A stretch of DNA of 64,000 bases from contig NC_017737.1 of assembly GCF_000259255.1 (NCBI RefSeq), positions 620,001-684,000 on the forward strand, given 5' to 3'. The notes beneath the pieces are model-generated. The model searched no databases. It was not told the DNA's origin and saw only the letters and a list, made by a program, of their open reading frames with translations. Positions 56,545 through 64,000 of this stretch are shown here, in pieces. The stretch's first letter is position 1. Each line of letters opens with the position of its first letter. Origin of the DNA: Helicobacter cetorum MIT 00-7128. GTDB lineage: Bacteria; Campylobacterota; Campylobacteria; Campylobacterales; Helicobacteraceae. Both the position numbers and the translations under genes were made by a program.

Positions 56545-57123
56545 ATGACATGGGTAAATGTAGCAAGCATACTAGAATGTAGTGAAGTAGAAGGACCTGG
56601 GCGTAGGTTTGTGCTATGGGCTCAAGGGTGTTTAAAGAGATGCAAGGATTGTTGTAATCCGCATTTTTTAGCCCTTAAGCAAGCGCACTTAATGCAAACA
56701 AGCGCAATACTAGAACAAATCATTTTAAGCCATAAACAACATCATTTAGAGGGGGTTACTTTTTTAGGGGGTGAGCCCTTTTTGCAAGCGCAAGGTTTAG
56801 GCAAGCTTGCCAAAGAATGTCAAAAACTACATCTTAGTGTTATGGTCTTTAGCGGTTACAAACTAGAGGAATTAAAAGAAGAAAAATTTAAAGGGGCAAG
56901 TTTATTATTAAAACATACCGATGTTTTAGTAGATGGTGAGTTTGATAACACTAAAACAGAAACTAAGCGTAATTATGTGGGTTCAAGTAATCAAGTTTTT
57001 CATTATTTGAGCAATCGTTATAACAAATCTATAGAGACTATGCCTGTAGATTCTAGCAATGAATGGCGTATCGATTTAGAGGGGCATGTGAGGGCTAATG
57101 GATTGCCTTTTGTGATAGAATAA
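56545..57123 (+). CDS. Radical-SAM/4Fe-4S single-cluster protein, NrdG/PflA-like
   Basis: 192 residues. The CxxxCxxC cluster motif is in GCLKRCKDCC (Cys29, Cys33, Cys36), preceded by GPGRRFVLWAQ, and the SAM-binding GGEP occurs in TFLGGEPFLQAQ near residue 75. This matches the short radical-SAM activases (NrdG, PflA). No glycyl-radical enzyme is nearby, so an activase role is doubtful; small 4Fe-4S proteins of this type also occur beside Ycf46-like ATPases. ATG 56545 is ten bases after AGGG. It is the last gene of the five-gene operon. Confidence 0.85.
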   Translation: MTWVNVASILECSEVEGPGRRFVLWAQGCLKRCKDCCNPHFLALKQAHLMQTSAILEQIILSHKQHHLEGVTFLGGEPFLQAQGLGKLAKECQKLHLSVMVFSGYKLEELKEEKFKGASLLLKHTDVLVDGEFDNTKTETKRNYVGSSNQVFHYLSNRYNKSIETMPVDSSNEWRIDLEGHVRANGLPFVIE

Positions 57124-57218
57124 TCATAATTATAAATATTTTAAAACTCTATAAATCTTATGATTGATTGTCCCTTGATTACCCTATGGTTTACATTAGA
57201 TTTTAATAAAAATTTAAG

Positions 57219-57224
57219 TATAAT
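57219..57224 (+). promoter_or_regulatory. -10 promoter element of 6S RNA
   Basis: TATAAT, preceded by TTAAG and placed about seven bases upstream of the inferred 6S RNA start (57232). Confidence 0.7.
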
Positions 57225-57231
57225 TGTAGCT

Positions 57232-57437
57232 ATTGCCTGAGCGATTCGTGTTTCTTGATTTATGGCAAGTTCGTTAAAAAAAGAAATTAGGCTATGGTAG
57301 TGGTTTTTGTGTGATGGCGCTTTTGCTTGAGACCCTAGCGGGTTTAGAACTTGCCCCTAAAAGAACTCTCCTAGCCTTATTAGTGTAGGTTATTTGAACT
57401 ACGCGCATACAAAAGTAACGGTCGCTTGGGTTTCAAT
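57232..57437 (+). ncRNA. ssrS: 6S RNA (purD-motif RNA)
   Basis: The purD RNA motif of epsilonproteobacteria was shown to be their 6S RNA, which binds and sequesters sigma70-type RNA polymerase. Here a non-coding stretch of about 206 bases sits between a TATAAT box and purD. Its ends pair as 6S RNA does: ATTGCCTGAGCGA at the 5' end with TCGCTTGGGTTTCAAT at the 3' end (closing pairs ATTG/CAAT and GCGA/TCGC). Inner complementary segments (TTAGGCTA with TAGCCTTA) flank a central bubble region. Exact ends are estimates. Identification rests on position, promoter and end pairing. Confidence 0.82.
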
Positions 57438-57464
57438 CATACAATCCACTCTATTAGGGAAAGC

Positions 57465-58760
57465 ATGAAAGATAACAATCGCTATAATGTCTTAATTGTA
57501 GGAAGAGGAGGGCGTGAATACGCTCTAGGTAAAAAACTTCAAGAAGACCAAAAAGTAAGCGCTTTGTATTTTTGTCCGGGTAATGGGGGCACTCAAGATT
57601 TGGGCGAAAATTTGGAATGCGAAAATGATGAGCAAATCCTCAAACTAGCGCTTGAAAAACAAATCAATCTCGCTATTATTTCAGAAGAAGAGCCTTTAGT
57701 TTTAGGGCTTACAGATACATTAGAAAAAGCAGGCATTTTAGTCTTTGCCCCCTCAAAAGAGAGCGCACGCCTAGAGGGCTCAAAGAGTTATATGAAAGCT
57801 TTTGCTAAAGAATGCGCCATTAAAAGCGCACCCTATTTTGAAACAAGCAACTTTTTAGAGGCTTTAAATTATATAGAAAGTGCCTCTTTTCCCTTAGTGA
57901 TTAAGGCTGATGGCTTGTGTAAGGGTAAGGGCGTGAAAATTGCTAACGATAAAGAGGAGGCTATCAAAATCCTTGAAAATAATATGCAAGATAAAATCTT
58001 TGGTAAAGCTGGAGAGCATGTTATTATGGAGCAATTTTTAGAGGGCTTTGAGCTTTCAGCTATGGCAATAGTGGCGAATGAAGATTTTATTTTGCTCCCA
58101 CTATGTCAAGACCATAAACGCCTTTTAGATGAAGATAAAGGGCCAAATACCGGTGGCATGGGGGCGTTTGCACCGGTAAGTTTTTGCTCTAAAGAATTAG
58201 AAGAAAAGATTAAAAACAACATTTTTAAACCCGCATTAAAAAAACTTAATGAAAACAATACTCCTTTTAAGGGCGTGTTATTTGCTGGAATTATGGTTGT
58301 AGAAGAAGAGGGCGTTTTAGAGCCGTATTTGCTAGAATTTAATGTGCGTTTTGGAGACCCAGAGTGTCAAAGTATTTTGCCTCTTTTAGAGACTTCATTG
58401 CTAGATTTATGTTTAGCAAGTGCAAAAGGGGATTTAAGTGAAGTTGAAGTGAGTTTTTCTAAAGAATTTATAATGAGTGTTGCGCTTGTTTCTAGGAATT
58501 ACCCCCTTGGTGTTTCACCTAAGCAAACTCTCTATATTGACCCTATTGATGAAAAAAAGGGGCATATCATTTTTGCGGGTGTGGAGCAAGAAAATGGCGT
58601 GTTTGAGAGCGTTTCTGGGCGTGTGTTATTTGCGATTGGTAGGGGTAAAACACTCTTAGAGGCTAAAAATAATGCTTATGAAATCGTTCAAAAAGTGCAT
58701 TTTGAAGGCATGCATTATCGCAAGGATATTGGCTTTAGAGCCTTAGAGGGTAATTCTTAA
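57465..58760 (+). CDS. purD: Phosphoribosylamine-glycine ligase
   Basis: The GAR synthetase step of purine synthesis, joining glycine to phosphoribosylamine with ATP. The 431-residue protein starts KDNNRYNVLIVGRGGREYAL and has the ATP-grasp motifs: SKSYMKAFAKE, PLVIKADGLCKGKGV near residue 145, GPNTGGMGAFAPV, and EFNVRFGDPECQ near residue 295. ATG 57465 follows AGGGA and lies after the 6S RNA; an earlier in-frame start at 57426 would overlap the RNA 3' end and is rejected. H. pylori PurD, as I recall it, has lost parts of the KADGLCKGKG region, whereas this copy looks canonical. Confidence 0.94.
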   Translation: MKDNNRYNVLIVGRGGREYALGKKLQEDQKVSALYFCPGNGGTQDLGENLECENDEQILKLALEKQINLAIISEEEPLVLGLTDTLEKAGILVFAPSKESARLEGSKSYMKAFAKECAIKSAPYFETSNFLEALNYIESASFPLVIKADGLCKGKGVKIANDKEEAIKILENNMQDKIFGKAGEHVIMEQFLEGFELSAMAIVANEDFILLPLCQDHKRLLDEDKGPNTGGMGAFAPVSFCSKELEEKIKNNIFKPALKKLNENNTPFKGVLFAGIMVVEEEGVLEPYLLEFNVRFGDPECQSILPLLETSLLDLCLASAKGDLSEVEVSFSKEFIMSVALVSRNYPLGVSPKQTLYIDPIDEKKGHIIFAGVEQENGVFESVSGRVLFAIGRGKTLLEAKNNAYEIVQKVHFEGMHYRKDIGFRALEGNS

Positions 58761-58768
58761 AAGGATTA

Positions 58769-59311
58769 GTGAGTATATGGGAGCTTTTTATTTCTTTATC
58801 TAACTCTATTTTTATGCCACAAAATCATTTTGCAAATAAGCTAGAAACTAACGAAGAAATTGCAGAGATTATAGAGGCGCTTTGCTTGCGTGAAAGGGTG
58901 CGTATATGCCCCTTTTATTGGCGCATGTTGGCTTTATTTGTAGATTTTTTACTTGTAGGGTTTTTATTAAGCGATATTTTAAATTTATGTGATTTCTTAC
59001 CCACTTCTAGCTGGATTACAAACCCTATTTATTATGGGGCTTTTATCTTTGTGAGTTTTATGGGGTTGCATAGTCTGTATGAAATGGTTTTTTCGTTTTT
59101 GCTAGGGGCAAGCTTAGGAAAGATTATTTTTAGGATAAAAATTCTTAGCTTATATTTGGCTGATGTTCCTAGCAAGGGGGTATTATTTAAACGCTTAGGA
59201 TTAAAACATGTGCTTTTTTTATGTCCTATCATAGCGCTTTTTTGTGCTAATGTTCCTTATTATAGGGCATGGCATGAGCAAAAAACCAAAACGCTTTTAG
59301 CGCTTTTTTGA
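58769..59311 (+). CDS. RDD-family membrane protein
   Basis: 180 residues from GTG 58769, with AAGGAT eight bases before it; ATG 58813 is an alternative giving 166 residues. It has the RDD-like FYWRMLALFVDFLLVGFLL block near residue 50, a second helix FIFVSFMGLHSLYEMVFSF, GASLGKIIFRIKIL (the conserved G-x-S-x-G-K-x-x-x-x-I/L-R-V motif), and a third helix HVLFLCPIIALFCANVPYY. RDD proteins are small polytopic inner-membrane proteins of mostly unknown role. It lies between purD and lptD. Confidence 0.8.
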   Translation: MSIWELFISLSNSIFMPQNHFANKLETNEEIAEIIEALCLRERVRICPFYWRMLALFVDFLLVGFLLSDILNLCDFLPTSSWITNPIYYGAFIFVSFMGLHSLYEMVFSFLLGASLGKIIFRIKILSLYLADVPSKGVLFKRLGLKHVLFLCPIIALFCANVPYYRAWHEQKTKTLLALF

Positions 59312-59315
59312 AGTG

Positions 59316-61595
59316 ATGATAATGCGTTGTTTGTGGCTATTCTTTGGGTTATTGGCATTTGTTTTAATGCCTAATATAGAGGCCAAAGAAGTAGCTGTGC
59401 AACGCTTTGATAAAAAAAATCATAAAATTTTTGAGCTATTAGCTGATAGGGTTAGTGCTAAAGATAATGTGGTAAGTGCCATAGGTAATGCAGTCTTGCT
59501 AAATTATGATGTGTATATTCTAGCAGATAAGGTGCGCTATAACACTAAGACTAAAGAGGCTATGCTAGAGGGAAACATTAAAGTGTATAAAGGGGAGGGG
59601 CTATTAGTCAAAACAGATTATATTAAGTTAAATTTGAATGACAAATACGAAATCATCTTTCCTTTTTATATTCAAGATAGTGTGAGTGGCATTTGGGTGA
59701 GTGCGGATATTGCAAGCGGAAAAGACCAAAAGTATAAAATTAGAAAAATGAGTGCTTCAGGGTGTAGTATTGATAATCCTATTTGGCATGTTGATGCAAC
59801 CTCAGGCTCATACAACATGAAAAAATCGCATTTATCTATGTGGAATCCAAAGATTTATATCGGCGATATTCCTATCTTGTATTTGCCCTATATTTTTATG
59901 TCAACAAGCAATAAGCGCACGACTGGATTTTTATACCCTGAATTTGGAACATCAAACTTAGCAGGTTTTATCTATTTGCAACCTTTTTATTTAGCTCCTA
60001 AAGATTCATGGGATATGACTTTCACGCCACAAATTCGCTCTAAGCGAGGCTTTGGTTTGAATTTTCAAGCACGCTATATTAACTCCAAAGAAGATAGATT
60101 CTTGTTTAATATGCGTTATTTTAGAAACTATACTAAATATGTTAAAGAATATGATTTAAGAAATCAAAATATTTTTGGTTTTGAGTTTTTAAGCTCTAGC
60201 AGAAACACTTTACAAAAGTATTTTCATCTCAATTCTAATGTTGATAATGGGCATTATATTGATTTCTTATACATGAATGGTTTGGACTATGTGCGCTTTG
60301 AAAAGGTTAATAAACGCATTACTGATGCAACACATATGTCTAGGGCAAACTATTATTTGCAGACTGAAAATCATTACTATGGCATGAATATTAAGTATTT
60401 TTTAAACTTGAATAAGATTAATAATAACAGCACTTTTCAGTCTGTTCCTAATTTGCAATACCATAAATACTTAAATCACTTGTATTTTAAAAATCTTTTA
60501 TATTCAGTGGATTATCAATTTAAAAATACTATGCGAGAAATTGGCTATGGCTATGTGCAAAATTCCTTATATATTCCTGTAGGATTACAATTTTCGTTGT
60601 TTAAAAAGTATTTGTCTTTAGGAGTTTGGAATAGTGTGGAACTCTCTAATGTAGCTTTAATGCAATCTAAAAATTCCTATGTGCCAGATGTGCCTAATGC
60701 TTCAAGAGAATTTGGAAATTTCTTTTCTTCGGGTTATTCCATATACTTAAACACGGATTTAGCTAAAGAATATAACAAGGTTTTTCATAGCATTCAATTT
60801 GAGGCTATGTTTAATATGCCTTATTACACTTTTAAAAATGGCTTGTTTAGTAACGATATGTATGCTTTAAGTGCACAAGCTCTAAATAGCTATACTTCGC
60901 CCACTTTAAGCGGATATGATTACAATGGGCGCTTGTATGATTCAGTATGGAGTCCTACAAGCATTTTGCCTAATAACATCAATGATAAAACTTTAAATTT
61001 GAATCTCACGCAATATCTTTATGGCTTAGGCGGACAAGAGCTATTTTATTGGAAGATTTCACAAAAAATTAATATTGGCGATAAAGTATCTATGTTTAAA
61101 GCGCCTTTAGAGAGTAAAATTGGTTTTTCGCCTTTAAAGGGGCTAAATATTTTTGGGAATGTATTCTATTCATTTTATAAAAATCGCTTAGAAGAAGTTT
61201 CTATCAATGCGAATTATCAACGCAAATTCTTAACCTTTAATCTTTCTTATTATTTAAAGAATAATTACAATAATAGTGGGGTTAGCAAACTAATAGAAAA
61301 TTCTGCTAATTATTTAAAGGCTGGTTTTAGCAATGATTTTGGCTATTTTTCTTTGAGTGCTGATGTGGGTTATGACATTAGAAATAATATTATTTTAAAT
61401 TGGAATATAGGTATTTTTAAGAAAATCCGCTGTTTTGGGATTGGTTTTCAGTTTGTAAATCAGCGCCGACCTATTTTGACAAATAATCCAGACCATCCAT
61501 TAAGAGTAATGGAAAATAACTATGTTAAGCTAGAATTAGATTTTTCACCTTTGACAAAAACCAACATAACCTATCGCTCACTTTCAAAAAGATAG
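59316..61595 (+). CDS. lptD: LPS-assembly protein LptD
   Basis: The outer-membrane translocon that inserts lipopolysaccharide with LptE. It is about 759 residues from ATG 59316 (GTG 59313 and ATG 59322 are alternatives), with a signal peptide (CLWLFFGLLAFVLMPNIEA). An N-terminal OstA/LptA-like beta-jellyroll follows (SAIGNAVLLNYDVYILADK, KEAMLEGNIKVYKGEG), then a large beta-barrel rich in aromatic alternations. The conserved cysteine after the jellyroll is seen in SASGCSIDNP, and CFGIGFQF carries a cysteine near the end. The gene begins 4 bases after the RDD gene with no clear ribosome site, suggesting coupling. Confidence 0.92.
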   Translation: MIMRCLWLFFGLLAFVLMPNIEAKEVAVQRFDKKNHKIFELLADRVSAKDNVVSAIGNAVLLNYDVYILADKVRYNTKTKEAMLEGNIKVYKGEGLLVKTDYIKLNLNDKYEIIFPFYIQDSVSGIWVSADIASGKDQKYKIRKMSASGCSIDNPIWHVDATSGSYNMKKSHLSMWNPKIYIGDIPILYLPYIFMSTSNKRTTGFLYPEFGTSNLAGFIYLQPFYLAPKDSWDMTFTPQIRSKRGFGLNFQARYINSKEDRFLFNMRYFRNYTKYVKEYDLRNQNIFGFEFLSSSRNTLQKYFHLNSNVDNGHYIDFLYMNGLDYVRFEKVNKRITDATHMSRANYYLQTENHYYGMNIKYFLNLNKINNNSTFQSVPNLQYHKYLNHLYFKNLLYSVDYQFKNTMREIGYGYVQNSLYIPVGLQFSLFKKYLSLGVWNSVELSNVALMQSKNSYVPDVPNASREFGNFFSSGYSIYLNTDLAKEYNKVFHSIQFEAMFNMPYYTFKNGLFSNDMYALSAQALNSYTSPTLSGYDYNGRLYDSVWSPTSILPNNINDKTLNLNLTQYLYGLGGQELFYWKISQKINIGDKVSMFKAPLESKIGFSPLKGLNIFGNVFYSFYKNRLEEVSINANYQRKFLTFNLSYYLKNNYNNSGVSKLIENSANYLKAGFSNDFGYFSLSADVGYDIRNNIILNWNIGIFKKIRCFGIGFQFVNQRRPILTNNPDHPLRVMENNYVKLELDFSPLTKTNITYRSLSKR

Positions 61596-61609
61596 TTAAG
61601 GAGAGATGT

Positions 61610-62314
61610 TTGAATACAGATTTTAGCCATATTACAAACATTGCAGGCATGCATTTTAGCAGTGAAGAAGATGCACTCAATAAGCTTATTAATGAAATTC
61701 ATATGCGCCATGTGGATTTAAAAGGCTCTTTGATGCTGGCATTAAGTTTTAATGCTTTGTTCTTGGTTGATGCTTTGGCAAAGAAATTTGGGGCTGATTA
61801 TGATATACTTTTTTCAGAGCCTATTTTAGCTCCATTAAACCCCAAATGCGAAATTGCTTTGGTTAGTGAGAGCATGGATATTATCATGAATGAGAATTTG
61901 ATTAATTCTTTTGATATTGCCCTAGATTATGTCTATGGCGAGGCTAAAAGGGTCTATGAAGAAAATATTTTGTCTCAAATTTATCAATATCGCAAGGGCA
62001 ATGCGATAAAGAGTCTCAAAAATAGGAATATTTTCATTGTGGATAGGGGGATTGAAACGGGATTAAAGGCAGGTTTAGCAGTGCAAACTTGTTTGAAAAA
62101 AGAATGTCAAGATATTTACATTCTTACCCCTATAGTTGCCCAAAATGTCGCCCAAGGTTTAGAGGGGCTATGCGATGGGGTTATTAGTGTGTATCGCCCT
62201 GAATGTTTTGTATCTATTGAACATCATTATGAGGGCTTAAGAGCACTAGATAACAAAGAGATTGAAGAATACTTAGGTGTGAAAGGCACCGATAAACAAA
62301 CTAAGGAAAACTAA
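61610..62314 (+). CDS. Phosphoribosyltransferase-like protein
   Basis: A 234-residue cytoplasmic protein. The PRPP-binding loop is recognisable in IFIVDRGIETGLKAGLAV near residue 145 (family VDDGIATGAT), followed by a beta strand with YILTPIVAQNVAQGL. The C-terminal VSIEHHYEGLRAL resembles the ending of the COG1926 predicted phosphoribosyltransferases. The first acidic residue of the loop is Asp, but the second is Arg, which may alter activity. Start TTG 61610 follows AAGGAGAG. It directly precedes pnp by three bases, an arrangement I remember from H. pylori (HP1214-HP1213). Substrate unknown. Confidence 0.75.
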   Translation: MNTDFSHITNIAGMHFSSEEDALNKLINEIHMRHVDLKGSLMLALSFNALFLVDALAKKFGADYDILFSEPILAPLNPKCEIALVSESMDIIMNENLINSFDIALDYVYGEAKRVYEENILSQIYQYRKGNAIKSLKNRNIFIVDRGIETGLKAGLAVQTCLKKECQDIYILTPIVAQNVAQGLEGLCDGVISVYRPECFVSIEHHYEGLRALDNKEIEEYLGVKGTDKQTKEN

Positions 62315-62317
62315 AAT

Positions 62318-64000
62318 ATGGACTTTATAACAATTAATTCAGCCAATAAAAGCGAAGAATTTGCTCTCAAACAAGTTGCCAAGCAAGCTAATAGCTCAGT
62401 ATTGTATCGTTTAGGAAAAACACTCATTTTAGCGAGTGTGTGCGTAGAACAAGAGCCAGTAAGCGAAGATTTTTTGCCTTTAGTGGTGCAATTTTTAGAA
62501 AAATCTTATGCTGCAGGCAAGATTCCCGGAGGCTTTGTCAAAAGAGAGGGCAGACCCGGCGATTTTGAGATTTTAACCTCTCGTTTGATTGATAGGACTT
62601 TACGCCCTTTATTCCCTAAAGATTATCGCTATCCCACACAAATCACCTTAATGGTTTTAAGCCATGACACAGAAAATGATTTGCAAGTTTCAGCGCTTAA
62701 TGCTGCCTCTAGTGCGTTATATCTAGCCAATATCGCTCCTATTAAAAGTGTAACAGCTTGTAGGATTGCACGAATTAAAGAAAATGAAGAAGAAAAATTT
62801 GTGATTAATCCTAGTATGAGTGTTTTAGAAAAATCTAGCCTAGATTTATTTGTTTCAGGCACTAAAGAAAGTTTGGCAATGATTGAAATGCGCTCTTTAG
62901 GGCAAGAGCTAAACGCTTTAGAAGAACCTTTAATGCTAGAAGCTTTAGAATTAGCCCAGATGAGCTTGAAAGAAACTTGCACGCTTTATGAAGAGACTTT
63001 TACGCCCTTGCAAAATGCCCCATTTTTTAAAGAGAGCGTGTTAGCTTGCGTGAATGAGCGCTTATTAGAATTGCTTAAAAGCCAATATTTTGATGAAATT
63101 ATCTTAGGTATTCAAAGTTCAGCTTTAAGTGAAAGAGAGAGTGCTTTTAAAAATATTGCTAAACATGTGAGTGAGGCGCATTCAGAATTTAGTTATGAAG
63201 AAATTGAACTGGCTTTAGAAAAGCTCAAAAAAGCTGAAATTAGGCGCATGATTTTAAAAGATAGAGTGCGAGCTGATAAGCGTGCCTTAGATGAGGTGCG
63301 CCCTATTTCTATAGAAAGCAATCTATTGCCTATGGCGCATAGCTCTATTCTTTTTACTAGAGGACAGACTCAAAGTTTGGTTGTAGGAATCTTAGGCACA
63401 GATAATGACGCTCAAAGCCATGAAAATTTAGAACATAAAGCCCCCTATAAAGAACGCTTTATGTTCCATTATAATTTTCCGCCTTTTTCTGTAGGCGAGG
63501 CAAGCCCTATTGGTGCGACTTCAAGGCGTGAATTAGGGCATGGGAATTTGGCTAAAAGGGCGCTTGAAACAAGCATTAAAAACAAAGAGCAAGTCATTCG
63601 CTTAGTTTCTGAAATCTTAGAAAGCAATGGTTCAAGCTCAATGGCAAGCGTGTGTGCAGGCTCTTTAGCGCTCTATGCAAGTGGGGTAGAGATTTATGAC
63701 TTGGTAGCTGGAGTTGCTATGGGTGTGGTGCAAGAGGGCGATGAATATGCGATTTTGAGTGATATTAGTGGCTTAGAAGACGCTCAAGGGGATATGGATT
63801 TTAAAATTGCAGGTAGTCTTAAAGGCATTACAGCTATGCAAATGGATACTAAGCTTAATGGCGTTAAGCTTGAGATTTTAAACGCCGCACTTTTGCAAGC
63901 TAAAAAAGCACGAGAGCATATCCTAAACATCATGCAAGAGGCTCAAAAACAGATTGTTATCAACTTTGCTAATTTACCCGCTACAGAGATTTTTAGCGTT
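62318..64000 (+). CDS. pnp: Polyribonucleotide nucleotidyltransferase (PNPase), 3'-truncated
   Basis: A phosphorolytic 3'-5' exoribonuclease of RNA decay. The frame starts at ATG 62318 and is still open at the window end (561 codons present of roughly 690). The first RNase PH-like domain has AAGKIPGGFVKREGRPGDFE and SRLIDRTLRPLFP. The second has DKRALDEVRPISIESNLLP, ILFTRGQTQSLV, SVGEASPIGATSRRELGHGN and the catalytic ISGLEDAQGDMDFKIAGS. The C-terminal KH and S1 domains are beyond the window. Only AAGGAAAA lies upstream, and the gene is three bases after the phosphoribosyltransferase-like gene. Confidence 0.96.
   Translation, partial: MDFITINSANKSEEFALKQVAKQANSSVLYRLGKTLILASVCVEQEPVSEDFLPLVVQFLEKSYAAGKIPGGFVKREGRPGDFEILTSRLIDRTLRPLFPKDYRYPTQITLMVLSHDTENDLQVSALNAASSALYLANIAPIKSVTACRIARIKENEEEKFVINPSMSVLEKSSLDLFVSGTKESLAMIEMRSLGQELNALEEPLMLEALELAQMSLKETCTLYEETFTPLQNAPFFKESVLACVNERLLELLKSQYFDEIILGIQSSALSERESAFKNIAKHVSEAHSEFSYEEIELALEKLKKAEIRRMILKDRVRADKRALDEVRPISIESNLLPMAHSSILFTRGQTQSLVVGILGTDNDAQSHENLEHKAPYKERFMFHYNFPPFSVGEASPIGATSRRELGHGNLAKRALETSIKNKEQVIRLVSEILESNGSSSMASVCAGSLALYASGVEIYDLVAGVAMGVVQEGDEYAILSDISGLEDAQGDMDFKIAGSLKGITAMQMDTKLNGVKLEILNAALLQAKKAREHILNIMQEAQKQIVINFANLPATEIFSV

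Noticed and set aside
56545-57123. Naming the radical-SAM gene nrdG
   Set aside because: No anaerobic ribonucleotide reductase or glycyl-radical enzyme is nearby, and its operon partners point to another role.
57426-57464. Upstream in-frame start extending purD by 13 codons
   Set aside because: It overlaps the 3' end of 6S RNA, has no ribosome site, and KDNNRYNVLIVG from ATG 57465 matches the expected PurD start.

Overview
The window looks like chromosome from a gastric Helicobacter close to H. pylori but not H. pylori itself, for example H. cetorum or another relative. This is inferred from AT-rich DNA, H. pylori-like housekeeping proteins in H. pylori gene order, Hop/Hor/Hof outer-membrane proteins, and homopolymer or dinucleotide tracts of the kind Helicobacter uses for phase variation. 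No species could be confirmed without a database search.

Layout. 1-4.7 kb: metK (5' cut by the window edge), ndk, a yceD-like gene, rpmF, plsX, fabH and a small secreted protein; this is envelope lipid synthesis with a ribosomal protein. 4.7-7 kb: a long non-coding stretch, then a phase-variable porin-like outer-membrane protein (OMP) that a C11 tract appears to hold OFF. 7-11.3 kb: a thioredoxin-reductase-like flavoprotein and ccoS on the minus strand, a DedA protein, flavodoxin fldA, ybeY and proC. 11.3-25.5 kb: two hopI-hopL-type gene pairs pointing at each other, each preceded by an identical-length 19-bp AT repeat. 25.7-34 kb: murG and fliW on the minus strand, then valS, ffh, and the rpsP-khpA-rimM-trmD-rplS translation operon. 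34-46 kb: accessory envelope genes, namely a short Hop-like N-terminal protein, a large serine-rich phase-variable OMP (C11, apparently OFF), an EamA/DMT transporter, and three tandem Hof-family OMPs that each carry a perfect HExxHxxGxxH motif.

46.3-57.1 kb: the most unusual part, a tight five-gene plus-strand operon that I do not recognise as any named system. It encodes a 1441-residue UPF1-like SF1 helicase with a long coiled-coil insertion, a protein with a complete C-terminal PIN nuclease domain, a coiled-coil protein ending in a DUF2997-like segment (frameshifted as sequenced), a ClpA/B-type AAA+ ATPase with a degenerate N-terminal NTPase half, and a small radical-SAM/4Fe-4S protein. It is preceded by an orphan CT-repeat leader, (TC)12, and followed by the 6S RNA gene upstream of purD. 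RNA surveillance or anti-phage defence is the natural hypothesis, but function is inferred from domains only.

57.2-64 kb: 6S RNA, purD, an RDD membrane protein, lptD, a phosphoribosyltransferase-like gene and pnp (3' cut by the window edge). The window shows a conserved core interrupted by surface-antigen and accessory gene blocks; several of these have simple repeats placed where they could switch expression.
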